Source: Dallia pectoralis (Eukaryota; Chordata; Actinopteri; Esociformes; Umbridae). Taken from it: a DNA stretch of 64,000 bases. The position numbers and the translations under genes were made by a program. Shown in pieces: positions 11,553 through 31,900 of the stretch; positions within the stretch are counted from its first letter, which is position 1, and each line of letters opens with the position of its first letter. The notes beneath the pieces are model-generated. The model saw only the letters and a list, made by a program, of their open reading frames with translations. It made no database searches and was not told the DNA's origin. The DNA lies in the NCBI GenBank assembly GCA_029465975.1, contig CM055758.1, positions 5,005,887 to 5,069,886 on the forward strand, given 5' to 3'.

Positions 11553-13837
11553 GGCTGGAGGGTATATGGGTGGGAGGAAGGTTCGCCAGGAATCTCTCTC
11601 TCTCTTCCACCTGCTCTGGTTCTGTTCATCTCGGTCCTGTTTGTGAATAAACCCGTTGCTCGGCAGACTAGCATTGTGTGCTAATTGGGAATTAGAGCGC
11701 AGACCGACGCCCACTGCTGTAGGTGTCAGACTACCCAGAGTTCTGCACATCCATAGAACTCTGGTGTTTGTTAGCAACCATCGACATAATATCTCCACAC
11801 AAGAATTCTTGGCTCAGGGAAAACCTCTGGCCATGACCGCGGTCCAACAAAGACAGCGAATGAAATCATGAGAACGGTACTCAAGGAACCAACCGAATTA
11901 GGGACGAGACATTCACCCTCTCGCTGACTATCTCTGATGTCCTTCGGCACATTCCGTTCTCTAATCTCCACCGCTGGCCCGGCTTCAGATAATCGGGGTC
12001 CTCGCCCTACCCGTCATCCAAATACATCTTTCTCATCCATCTCCTGATGCAAAATTGTGCCTCTCTTGGGGAGTTACGGAGGAGTGTCCGCCATTCCCCT
12101 GCAGGTCTGCACAACTCCCAGCCATGTTGACACCAGACAACGAGGCACAAGTGGTCCTGGGCAACTTGTAATTGCCCCATGATATCCTGTCTAAAGTAAT
12201 CTCACGTATCACTTATGATAGCATCGGCGGTCGCATAAACACATGCGAAAGAGTGGTCCTTTAGAACGTTATCCCGTAAACAGTTATTGCCTTTGAGCAA
12301 ATGCCCAGTGCTATTTCCAATTATGGGTTTTGTAAACAACCTGCAAATTAAAACCTTCAAGTCTCTGACTGGACGCACACTCTTTCTCTATCTTTCTCTC
12401 TCTCTCTCTCTTGCAATCTGTGTTCACGTAGCATAGCGTGGAGGGGCCAATTATCCAATGCATATTTCCAGCAAGCATGTAGTCTTTCTTTGGGGCCCTC
12501 TGAGAAACTGGGACACATGTGCTTCCTGTTAGGGAGCTAGTAGTTTGGCCGTGTCTGTGGCTTGGCATTTTCTGTCTACCAACGGTATGGGACCATTTAC
12601 CCCCAATCGCCTACAGCTGATGCCATGTCAAGCGAGTGCAGTTCCGTGCTTTGATGTCATGGCGTTTATGAATAGGTTGTATGCCCAAATGCATTGTGGG
12701 AGTATCCCAGTATCATGCGAGAGAATCTCAGATAAATCAGAGCAAATATGGAAACACAAGACCTCATTTTAAGACAGTTTTGTTTTCCAGGAAGTCACAA
12801 GAACTTCCTTTGATTGGCTATTAGCTAAGTGAAACAATAATTTTGTGCTTTTGACAAGTAGTCCCGAATAATTTAACATTCATTAGGATGTAATCGATAA
12901 ATTACTCCAGTGTTAACGGCTTGCAAAGCTGTCTGCAAAATTCCACTGGAAAATTGAAAAATGAATGAATTTCAAACAAATGGAAAAAGGCACCGTAAGT
13001 TTTTCCAATAACTGGTTGAAAGGATATCGTTATTATAAGCTATATTTAGGTTTAATTTTCAATAGTCATCTTAGATCTTGTTGGTCAAATAACTGTAGTG
13101 ACCCCAAACACACACAGAACATTATTGCACATTTTACTTTTCCCCTCTTTTAAAAGTGAACAAACATGTTTTACATAAAACATTTGTACGTTTAAGATGA
13201 TGTTGTTAAAATATTAAATAGTGTGTTCTCTCAGGTGCAACGTTTCAAGTCCCTCATATTTCAACCAATCATAACCCCTGTCTGTAGCAAGAGGTACCGT
13301 TCAGTGATGTGAAACGGATCCTACGGCCCTCATCGTAACGGGAATCCTGTTTTTATTAACATGTGATTTGGTGAAGGTTTTCCAACCTCTCATGTTGCAA
13401 CAGAGTCCGAAAAAGCAGACTTACACTGTGACTAACAGGGTGGACCAAGTCAATGTTAGGGGTTGCTAAGCTTAATACAGGATATTATGGTGAGGTAAGC
13501 ATTTATTTTTTTATTCTGGCATATGACACTGTCCTGTGCAAAGGAAAATGTGAGTAAATGGCAAATAAAGTGCAAACTGTATAAATGTGCTAAGCACAGT
13601 ATTGTGTGGGCAAAGTGGCAGACATGTTGAGCATTACATACATTTTACGTCAAATTCCCTATAATCACTCAGACCTATTTCAACGATATGTTATACAGAT
13701 TGCGTACCTTTCAACTAAAACTTAAACCAAAACCAACCCTCTTTATTCAGGATGCAAAGCACAAATAGATGTTTTCTCAGTCTGGTTAACTTTCAAGGGC
13801 CTCTTAAAAAGAACACTTGAACCAAAGCACTAGAAAG
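11553..13837. other. Gene-free intergenic stretch
   Basis: No supportable exon. A short pyrimidine-rich (CT)n patch lies at about 12,380-12,412. Confidence 0.5.
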
Positions 13838-14616
13838 AGGTAGAGCACCAGCCTCTAGAGAGAGGTAGAGCACCAGCCTCTAGAGAGAGGTAGAGCACCA
13901 GCCACTAGAGAGTTAGAGCACCAGCCTCTAGGGAGAGGTAGAGCACCAGCCACTAGAGAGGTAGAGCACCAGCCTCTAGAGAGGTAGAGCACCAGCCACT
14001 AGAGAGGTAGAGTACCAGCCACAAGAGAGGTAGAGCACCAGCCACTAGAGAGGTAGAGCACCAGCCACTAGAGAGGTAGAGCACCAGCCACTAGAGAGGT
14101 AGAGCACCAGCCACTAGAGAGGTAGAGCACCAGCCACTAGAGAGGTAGAGCACCAGCCTCTAGGGAGAGGTAGAGCACCAGCCACTAGAGAGGTAGAGCA
14201 CCAGCCACTAGAGAGGTAGAGCACCAGCCACTAGAGAGAGGTAGAGCACCAGCTTCAAAAGAGAGGTAGAGCACCAGCCTCTAGGGAGAGGTAGAGCACC
14301 AGCCACTAGAGAGGTAGAGCACCAGCCACTAGAGAGGTAGAGCACCAGCTTCAAAAGAGAGTTAGAGCACCAGCCTCTAGGGAGGTAGAGCACCAGCCTC
14401 TAGAGATAGTTAGAGCACCAGCCTCTAGGAAGAGTTAGAGCACCAGCCACTAGAGAGGTAGAGCACCAGCCACTAGAGAGAGGTAGAGCACCAGCCTCTG
14501 GAGAGAGGTAGAGCACCAGCCTCTGGAGAGAGGTAGAGCACCAGCCTCTGGAGAGAGGTAGAGCACCAGCCTCTGGAGAGAGGTAGAGCACCAGCCTCTG
14601 GAGAGAGGTAGAGCAC
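13838..14616. repeat. Large minisatellite, 22-26-bp unit, more than 30 copies
   Basis: About 780 bp of tandem units built on GAGGTAGAGCACCAGCC followed by ACTAGA or TCTAGAGA/TCTGGAGA. Unit length varies by 2-4 bp and a homogeneous sub-array occupies the right end (about 14,480-14,616), suggesting recent expansion there. Minus-strand open frames are repeat artefacts. Confidence 0.95.
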
Positions 14617-17600
14617 TTGTGTGTGATAATGTGACTATAAAGAGACATTTGGAGCTGTATTGAAATCACAAGTTTTCACCATCATCGTAACCCCCCTGTT
14701 TATTTTGTTCATTTGACAAACACATCTTCAAATAATACATTATATTTCATGTAAGTAGCAATATATATATTTGGCCGTCATTAATTTGACATATTTACAG
14801 AAATGTGAGCTTGTGAGATCAGAATGGTTCAACGAGACACATTTTCAATTGTTCACTGATGAATCGTATATAATTGCCCTTCCTTTCACCAGAATATATC
14901 GCTGACATAATCGACCACCCACCTGGTGATGTAATCAACCCTGTTAACCTCTTCTGATGGTCAAATCTGTTTTAGCACATTACACTATGTGATATGTGCA
15001 ATGTTTTATTGTGTGTTTTTATGTCCAATGCCTCAGCACGTCACGTCTGATAACATTGCCTCTTTGATCCTTTCTGTTTTTTTCCAGTGACGCCACGGTG
15101 GACAGTGCCCCTTCATTAACCCCGTCCAGGACGTGTCTCTGATGGAGTAATTGATTGGCGCCAGCTGACATGGAACTCTTAGGACGGACCAATGTAGCCT
15201 GACACTGGGGTCATTTCCCCCAGCGGCACACAGAGATCTCTCGCAGGGCCGGTTTGGGCATTCCCAGAGAACGCAGACCCGATCACTCATCGGCTCCGAC
15301 ACATGGTGCATCAGAACTGATCCTCAGTCAGTAAACTGGCACTGAGAGGCCAGTTACCGGCGTTACCTTGGTCATACTCTTTAGCTCCTCCTGCACTGTT
15401 AACCCGATCGTACCTGTTAGTATTATCTAAAGGTGGCTTCTGGAGTCTTGTTGAATGACGCTTTATGTCGCTCCAAACTGTAAAATGCGGTGATGATTGA
15501 GGGGAGGGGCAGAGGAGAGGTGTATTCGAATGAAAGTCCAACCACCTGTGATGAGAGAGAGGAGGGTTGTGTGAAGCCTGGCAAATCCCTACTCGTTGGC
15601 TCCATCTACTGGCCAGGAGCGGTGGTGTCACAGTAGGGTAAGTGCGAAATTATACACACGTGCAGACCATCACTGTGCCAATAATATGGGTAATGTTCAT
15701 ACAGTTGTATTTTTCGTATTTGTTGGATTTTTTTACGCTACAGCTTGGTGTGTGTGCCCCTTGAAAATGATTTTATGATTTAGGGTTGGTATCCCTCATT
15801 TCTCCTGCGGATTCATGTTGTTATGAATATAATAATTCATCCATTATTATATTTTTAATGAGAAAGGTGTGTGGGGGAAAAAATTATAGAAACGTAACAA
15901 CAATAAATGGTGATTTTTCATTTGAAAAATATGCAGACCTATACGCATTAAAAGGTTTTCCTTGTCTGTTCACACATTCATGGCGATTTAACACTTTTCT
16001 GATTTTGTAGTGACGGTGGAAACGTTTCTAGTTCGATTGCTAACAAAGTTAATAAGTGATCAGTGTTTGTAAGCAGTCTTTTGTCATAGCTAACATTATT
16101 TTAAGATGCTCTAAAAATATACTTTATTGATGTCTAGGTGATGAGGCCACACCCCATGTAGAAAAACTGTTCATTAGTGAATAACAAATGTCTCCATGAG
16201 TTGAATAATACAGTAATATAATATAGTAAAATGTAATACAAAACAGTATAAGTACATACTTTGTTATCAAATGTTTTGATATACTTGACTTTAGGTGAAA
16301 TCACAAACAGGAAGTATGTATGTAACCTAATACCTAAATAGTTGCATTCTGTCACAGTAAAATGTTGTGCACGCGTGCATGTGTGAGAGCATTAGCTGGT
16401 GAAACCACCTCCACCTGAAATTCGTTTTTGCAGGTTGTGATGCCTGCTTTAGATCATTGTCTCATGTAGTGATGGGCTGCAGTGCACACACGCTCAATAC
16501 CCTTTATGGTTCCCACACCAGTCGACCCTCACTTTTTGACAGTGCCACCCCTGAACTCATATCTTGTACCAGGTCTGGTCTAGTCGCACAGTGACACTGC
16601 CATGACTCAACAGCTTCATTTGAGGCCTTGTGCACAAAAATAGCCACCGACACGTGGAACTGGTTATTCCACTGAACATGGACCATGACTTAGCGTAAAA
16701 CATCTCCTGTTGATGACGGCATATGGGAGCTGATCCCACAAAAACAATAGGCCCACACCCGTTCAATTATAATATTGCGCTCAGAGCACTCCAGCTTGTA
16801 AACACATGTCTCATGGTTGAAATAGGCCCAAATCTAGTGTGGCCAAAGGTGTACAGGAACTGGTGCACTGCTAGATTGAACCCACTGCTCCTGCACTGAA
16901 GGCTTTCGCAACCACTTTGTCTCTCACCACGTGCCTGCACAAAAGGTTAAGAGAAGAATACCGTGGGGAATTGCCAAATGTTGTCAATGTCTGCCATCTC
17001 TTTTTCCTCATATTTCATAAACACAGTCCTCAATGCTTAAATACTGGTTATGTGGATTGGTTCATAACCCTGTTAATAGCTTAGGACCACACCAGACCGG
17101 GTGTCCCTATTGGCTGCTGCTATGAAGGAACCCGGAAATAATGTTTTTTTTAACCAGGTGTGAGGTGGGAATTAAAATATGGGGAAAACTAGTTAATTGG
17201 CCCTCCCGTTTTTTTAGGATCACCTATTAATTAATTTACTTTGATAAGCAGCCTGCTGTGTGGTGAGTTGGTGGTTGGACACGCCTGTACGGCATTAACC
17301 CTTTCCTCAGGTGTGGTGTTCACTCAAAAACAACAAAACATATATTTTTTAAGATTCATGCGTGTAATTTCAACTAGCAGTTAATTTTAGGCGAAACAAA
17401 CACCAATTCTGATCGATATAAATCGATCTGCATTTGAAGAGGTTCTGAATGACTCTAATGTAGTTTAAACAACTGTTATTCACGACTTCACAGCTGGTCA
17501 TTTTTCATCTCCCGTTTCCGTATGAATGTCACATGATGTATGTATGCGTGGTTTATCAGAAAAATAATTAAAATTAGCGCAGTTGTGTAGGTGTTATAAT

Positions 17601-19000
17601 TCTGGTACAGCCAGGCTGTGACTTCAATTGCTGAAAAAGTAGAACTGCATGGGATTATGTAAAGTGGTCTGGTTCCATGTATTCCCTTTACCTGCCATAC
17701 CAGTATGTGGGATGGACCAGCCTATAATGTGTTTTTATTTGAATAAAGGAGTGCCCTCTCCTTTATGGATAAGCACCTACGGTAAACAGTGTGTGGTTGT
17801 GTTGGACCAAAAGATGTGAAAACCTGCAAAACTATGTGTTACTAGGAAATCGAGACATAGGTTTCCAGGTGAGTCATTGCGGAATGATACGGCTCAGACT
17901 GAACCTGCCGATGGGAGTTTAGTGAACTATTACCGTCCGGTGGCTTTTATATATATCTTATATCTTCAAACATTTGTTGACGAGTGAAATATATGCAACG
18001 CGTTTTCATGTATAATTTCGGCGTCCACATAGACACGCACTTTACAACACGGTAAGTGGGTTTACATTTACGATACTGACATTATTTATGGTCATCCGCT
18101 TTTAAGTGTCCTCAATTATCAGTGCATTTGAACGAACTGACGTTTTTATTATTTATTAGGCCATTCTGATCTCAACCAAACTGTAGATAGTTGTTACTAG
18201 TAGTGAGGTTTGTGTTAAAATACAAATAATCAATGATCTTTGGCAGTGACAACACTGTAAAACGCATAACTACTCACTCTGTATGTATATCTACAACTGT
18301 CGAAATGCAATTTAATGCAATTCACACTCCCTCAGTACTTGCTGGTTTCCCGGTTACCGCTACTCACAAATATGAAATATCTAAATATTAAAAAAGTTCT
18401 CATGCCTGTTGATAAATGAGCCATCCCGCCGAATCGGTACCATTTGCTTGTTGTAACTTTTGAAAATTATACTTAATACTTTAATTAATTGTATCGAATA
18501 GATATTTTACATTGGGTCACAGGAAGGAGTGCTTGTGTGTGTGTGTGTCAATATAACTGGATGCCACAGAACTTCCTTCAATTAAACAAAGACCAAAACA
18601 TGTGGTTATTATATTTGGCAAATAATATCTTAGTCTAATAGCAACATACAAGTTGGGAATATCTCATTTGCATGCATTCACAATAGGCTGATTGTCTCTC
18701 CCAGATATTTTTTTGTTTAGTTGTCTGTTCAGGCATGCAGTAATACAAGAATTTCTTTTAATATTTAATCTTTTGTACTTGAAATGTCAGTTACACCATT
18801 TGACCTGTAAAGAAACAGATCGTATCGGGGCACTACTGACAATCCTAATTGCAAGTGTGTTGAGGAGGTAACAGGTTCTCTCTGGTACAAAGTTCAAGTT
18901 TAGGTCGAAGTATTCACACATTATGCTATTTTTATTCACTTTCTAGGTCAATCACAGTCACCCCTTTTATGAACATGACTGTTTCTGTTGGTTGAATTTC
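14617..19000. other. Intergenic stretch upstream of the SH2D4-family gene
   Basis: No coding exon was found in 4.4 kb. A splice-acceptor-like site near 19,002 (pyrimidines then TTTCAG) could begin the exon that carries the sh2d4b start codon, so an upstream non-coding exon and the promoter may lie in this interval. Confidence 0.4.
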
Positions 19001-19127
19001 AGTTCTGGAAAACGGTCCAGTCCTCGCTAGCGTCTCTTTCCGGTTCAACTGAGAAGCTTTCCTTCAACTGCAGGCGTCCCCCTGACGTGCACTCTGGATA
19101 CGATTGGTGCGTTCCCTCGGCTCCACG

Positions 19128-26530
<7,403 letters not shown>

Positions 26531-26815
26531 AACCTAGACTGACCAACTTCCGCTTCTACTCTTCGTCATAACAACGGGTCAGGAAGGACTTAAAGGAGAA
26601 TGACTGAGACCCAGTCGTTTCACCTGTTTGTAGCTGTTTCACAGTCAATGGTTAGTGACCAAGGTGGGAGAGAGACAATGAATGATGACGATTTAGAGTA
26701 TTTGGTGCCAAAGACTGGTCTCTGTGGAACAACATGCTGGTATAAAAGACTCTCCATCACTGGTATGAATGCACTGTTTGGAATGATAAATGTGTGGCTG
26801 GGGATCGATGTTTTA

Positions 26816-26821
26816 AATAAA
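26816..26821 (+). terminator. Polyadenylation signal AATAAA, sh2d4b
   Basis: A canonical AATAAA lies 286 nt downstream of the sh2d4b stop codon, the first good candidate in the 3' untranslated region. Confidence 0.55.
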
Positions 26822-27111
26822 GACGCTGCATAAACATTACTATGGGTTTGAATGAATCTCAGGGAAAGAATATCAACCAACAGAGAACGTGTTTTTTCAG
26901 GCAAATTCGGGGGACATGTTCATGTGGTCGGAACATTTTGTTCATTCTAACGATGTTTTTATTATTTAGAATAGACACTTGATGTCATCGTTTCCCATGA
27001 TCTTGTTATTACTAGTAGTTTGTTTTACATGCAGGTTGACACTAATCCACAAACAGTGTAAACTTGCAACCAACACTTCATTGTGTTTGGACAGGCTTTA
27101 TTGACATTTAC

Positions 27112-27275
27112 TGTGGGGATAGGCCACCTGCCGTGGGGATAGGCCACCTGCCGTGGGGATAGGCCACCTGCCGTGGGGATAGGCCACCTGCCGTGGGGAT
27201 AGGCCACCTGCCGTGGGGATAGGCCACCTGCCGTGGGGATAGGCCACCTGCCGTGGGGATAGGCCACCTGCTGTG
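27112..27275. repeat. 20-bp minisatellite, 8 copies
   Basis: Eight almost perfect copies of GTGGGGATAGGCCACCTGCC between sh2d4b and slc38a9. Three minus-strand frames are open through it only because of the repeat. Confidence 0.95.
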
Positions 27276-27719
27276 AAAACAATATGAACCATCTACTCCA
27301 ATCCAGAGCTGGGAAGTCCAAATGGCCAAGAATGAAACCCACAATGTTGCTTTTATGCATCAAACGATCCCTTATATTTCTTCAAAATAAAAAAAAACTG
27401 TAATGGATACTTAGAACAATATTGTTCTCTTTCCACATGTTTGTTAACAGATTGAGAACAGGGAAAAAAATGAGTGTTCATTTATTACCCATGATCAGGG
27501 AAACTAACTCATTTGTAACCGTGAACCCACAAAATTTTAGCAGTGAAAGCTAAAGTGGATTTAATACAAACATCCAAGACGTGCAGATGTTTGGGGTCAC
27601 ATAGAAATCTCATGTGTTTCCTCTAAAAACTTTTAAGTTAGTTTGAGAAGGAAATATAGCAAAATGCATCAGTCATTGACAAGGTTAGAAATAAAGATAC
27701 TTAATTGAAATAATAATTG

Positions 27720-28290
27720 GGTTCTTCAAACTTCGCTTTTGTCACAGAACTCTCCATTTGCCCCTCCTACAAGTTGGAATTGGCTTGATGGGAACTTCAG
27801 TATCATACAGTCATGACTCAAATGTTTGAGATCTGCTGACCATTCCAGATAAAATACCAGCTGAATGCTTCTTCCCCAAATAGTTCTTGCATAGTTTGGA
27901 GCCGTGCTTAGTGTCATTGTCTGGTTGTAGGACCAAATTGTCTCCAATCAAGCATTGTCCACAGGGTATGGCATAGGGTCCTTAAAGATAACATATACCG
28001 TTACAAATCCCCACTTTACCACGCCCAGACCATCACATTGCCTTCACCATGCTTTACAGGTTGCCAGACGTCAAGCACACTCTTACAGCATAAAAAAAAA
28101 AAAATCCCTTTATCGAAGTCTCAAATGTTTTTTGTGATCCAAACACCTAAAACTTTTCTTTTTCAATGGCCGATCTAAAACACAGCATGGCATTGGAACA
28201 GTGGACCATTGGTTGCTGATAATGGGCCTCTGCACACCTGTGTAGATATTCCATTAAAAATTTAACTTCTTCCAGCTACAAAAGTCATTT
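27720..28290 (-). mobile_element. Tc1-like transposase relic
   Basis: On the minus strand the sequence reads as scrambled Tc1-like transposase segments: a stretch around 27,960-28,080 and one around 27,800-27,950 correspond to the catalytic part, with stops, a poly-A/T run at 28,091 and lost blocks. The outer part near 28,200-28,250 matches the terminal portion of the same transposon type. It lies between the sh2d4b 3' end and the slc38a9 3' end and is not functional. Confidence 0.65.
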
Positions 28291-28952
28291 ACAACATTAA
28301 CGCCGTCTTTCTAAACAAAATTGACATTACTTTAATGGACAAAAAGTTTGCTGCAAAAAATATCGATCTCACTCAACCAGAAAGTACTAACCGGCACTCA
28401 TGCACCTGGAGAACGATCACATCCACCGATTTTCACAATCAAAAACCTCAAGCTAGTAAAGCTTTTCACTGGCTATTGACCATTGAAGGCAATTTCATAA
28501 AAGTCACGAAGTCACCCATTCTCCATTGGTCCAACTGTTCACGTCTTAACTCAAGCGACTATTTCAAATTAATAACTGTTTGTGGACATACAAAAATGGG
28601 TGTAGACCTGCATGAGTTGTGTGAAAAAACCCCTATCCAAACAAACCCCCTCAGATGACAATGTAGGATCATGGTGGATAAAAAGACAGTGTTCAATTCC
28701 TGATAGTGGGCACCCTGATGAATTCTATACAGGCAGTAATACCGGGTGCAGATTAACCCTCTGAACAAAAACTTGCCGTTGGGTAACATTATTGAGAACA
28801 CGGACTAGAAAACCTTTTAGAATGAAAAAACAAAATAATTGTTTCTCATTAGAGGTCCAGGCGATACCTTCCCGGTATCTGGTTTTCTTTAGCTCCATTC
28901 GCTCCGTATTGAATATAACCCTGGTTCAGTGGGCGACGGCAATGCGGGCCGA

Positions 28953-31900
28953 CTACATGAAGAACTGTCCGGCCACATTGGCCACGCCCAGTACGATGAG
29001 GAGGCTGTGGAAGAAGGCCGAGGGCCAGCTGAGCTCTCCTCTGCGCCTCAGAGAGATCATGTGTATCAAAGAGGGGAAGACAAAGACCAGGGCCAGACCG
29101 CACGTGGCACCGGAGTACCTGGCAGGAGAAACAGAAGGAGTGGTTATCTACGCATCTGACGAGGAGTCATTTCATGTTCCCCCTTGGATCACTGAGGGGT
29201 CAGGAGGATGTGATTCTATGAAACCACAAGCCAAAAGCAAACGCAAAGTCACATTTTGGGACTTGCAGAAAAAACTGTTCAGTCGAATTTGGCCGCACAG
29301 ACTTATTTCTTAAAGGAATACTTTCTTTCTTTTTTGGACACGGTGGAGGCGTCAAATCATTTTCGTTAGCAGTATTATTACCTGATAATGGAGCCAATGT
29401 TCGGGTAAAACCGTGCCATGCAGACGCCGGCGGCGACAATTACAACGTTCAGTGTGAAAACGTGGAAGAAACTAGAGAGAAGAGATGCAGAATTTTACAA
29501 TCGTGTTTGTTTTCTTGACCACAGCTCCAGTAAATGAATCCTCTGAGACCAGATACCTGTCCTGAGCTGTGCCCCTGTAAAAGCACTATGTGACAACTGC
29601 TGATGTGAAAAGCCCCGTATAAAATAAATCTGAGTGATCTAGTTGCCGTTACCCGGGGTAGTGTTTGCCGAAGATCTGGCTCATCATCTGAACGCGCACC
29701 AGGTAGCCCAGCAGGGGGTAGACGGTGGTCATCTGGAAGAGGAGGCAGGTGCGCGCCACAAACACCAGAATGTCACTGCTGGGGAAGTTATCCAGGAAGT
29801 TCTGCAGGAAGCAGAAGACAGGATGTCAGTGTTGCATTTGTAACCCCCCCCACCCCTAGACGCCAGCCAGATCATATTTTCTGCTGTTCTCTTAGATGTC
29901 TTACTGGTTCGATGCAGTCTTTTGACAGTGGCGGGGACGGGAACGTGGCGAAGATCAGCACTCCCACATACAGGTAGGTGAGTCCCACCAGTAGGTAGGC
30001 CAAAGACAAGTCCCGCACCTGAAACCGCCACAAAGAAACACATTCAGTCCATGATGGAACATGATGGCTAAGAGAATGTGCATTGGGCCATACACAAAGA
30101 TGTACCCGTGTAGTTAAAACGAATCCTCGCGAATTTCATTACATTTGGGATTTTCCTTATGACTTCAATTCTTTTTATGACCAATTCTTTTTATGATCAA
30201 TTAAAGCACAGGAAAATTACAAATGTAGAAATGTTTTCTGTTCCAATTCATTTTTGTTTTCCTCCAATAGTTCCACTCAGTGGCCAAAGATTGTGGCGAC
30301 GTAACTTGTGATCTACAGTGTTCACAGTTTTGTAAGCGATGACTCATCTATTTATTTACTTTTTGCGTCATGCACTTGTGTGATTTTCTGCTGATGTTGG
30401 TTGTTTTCTTTGGCTCTTGGGTTTGGTGTAGCGATAAGGAAAATATGTTATTGTCAGTTGTACTTTGTGAAAATCAAAGAAATATTTATTTTAAGCAAAA
30501 ACCTCCGTCTGACCACACCAGGGGGAGGTTTGGATGGTACATTGCCCAGTAAGGCTGACTCGTCTTTTCCTTCCTGTCTCCAATATAGTTTTCAAGAACA
30601 GCACACTGTGTGACTATTGTAAAAATGTGCAGTCGTCAGCAGAAACCGAGAGGGAAAGTATGTGTGTCATGACATTTTGATCTCTAGAACTCATGTCCGA
30701 CGCACATCTGGAGGCTGTGTGGTCAGGCAGTTGGGGAGAAGTAGCCAACAATCCAGTTCAGTTTTACTAACAGCATGTACAACTTTTGATGTAAGCCAGT
30801 CCACCGGGATCAAACGGAGGCCCGGGTCTGATCTAATGGAAGCAGCGACCCTAACCCGGTCCAACAGCCCGACCCTAACCCGGTCCAACAGCCCGACCCT
30901 AACCCGGTCCAACAGCCCGACCCTAACCCGGTCCAACAGGCCGACCCTAACCCGGTCCAACAGGCCGACCCTAACCCGGTCCAACAGGCCGACCCTAACC
31001 CGGTCCAACAGCCCGACTCGGTATGAAGGTGTCAACCGTTTTTTTTGCTACACTCACGTTGTTCTCCTGGTGCTTGTTGCTCTTCATGAGGGTGATGATG
31101 CAGTTGTGGATGAAAAAGGCCAGGGTGAGGACACCAGTCAGCTGAGGGCAGAGCAGCCTGAACTCTGGAGAGTCGGGGACAGAGTAGTGTTGTTGTTTAC
31201 TGAGCTAATCACCGGATTTAGGGGTTCAAAGTGTGAAATACCACTAAGCAATCTCTATGACACAGAGACTCATTACATGCTTTGTCAACAACGACCTCAT
31301 ATCTTTGCAAATAATTACGCTATAATCATCACCTGTTTCTAGACAACGTCGTCAGGCACATAAATAACTGCACCACAGTTATATAAAATGTCTCGCAAAA
31401 TCGCCATCCTTTACCTGGGAAGAAGAACTCGCTGGAGTCAAACCAGTGAAACTCCAGGTGGAAACCCAGACGGACAGCCTTCATCGTAACCAGGATGATC
31501 AGATAAACCACAGATATGGTTCCTAGGGGGGAATCCATAGAGAATTAATGGGGCAGCAGTGGACACAATGGAAAACCAAAGACTAGAATGAAGATTAAAC
31601 GCCGAACCAGAACCACCGGTCAAGCCAAGTAAAACAGCTGGACATTAAAAGGTTCTGTCATTTATAAATACTAAAACTAACATGTAAAAAAATATATATA
31701 TCCTCATACAAAAGCTGCGAATTTATACATGACACTTTTAATACTTTTGAGTACCCGGCCAAACTCAATGCTACCTGCCCAGAAAATCCAATGGGCCGTG
31801 CACATTAATCCACCAATCAAAAGTCTGACAACGATTTCAGTGCCGGCGAAACACCTCCGGGTCCCCGGAGCCTGGGTTGAGAAACCCTGACATGGGCACC

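Noticed and set aside
13838..14669. Direct repeats resembling a CRISPR array
   Set aside because: There are no unique spacers; units are contiguous, as in the other arrays here, and the host is a vertebrate.
30844..31018. Telomere-like CCCTAA strings
   Set aside because: The CCCTAA occurs once per 24-bp unit and is never tandem by itself, so this is not an interstitial telomere repeat.
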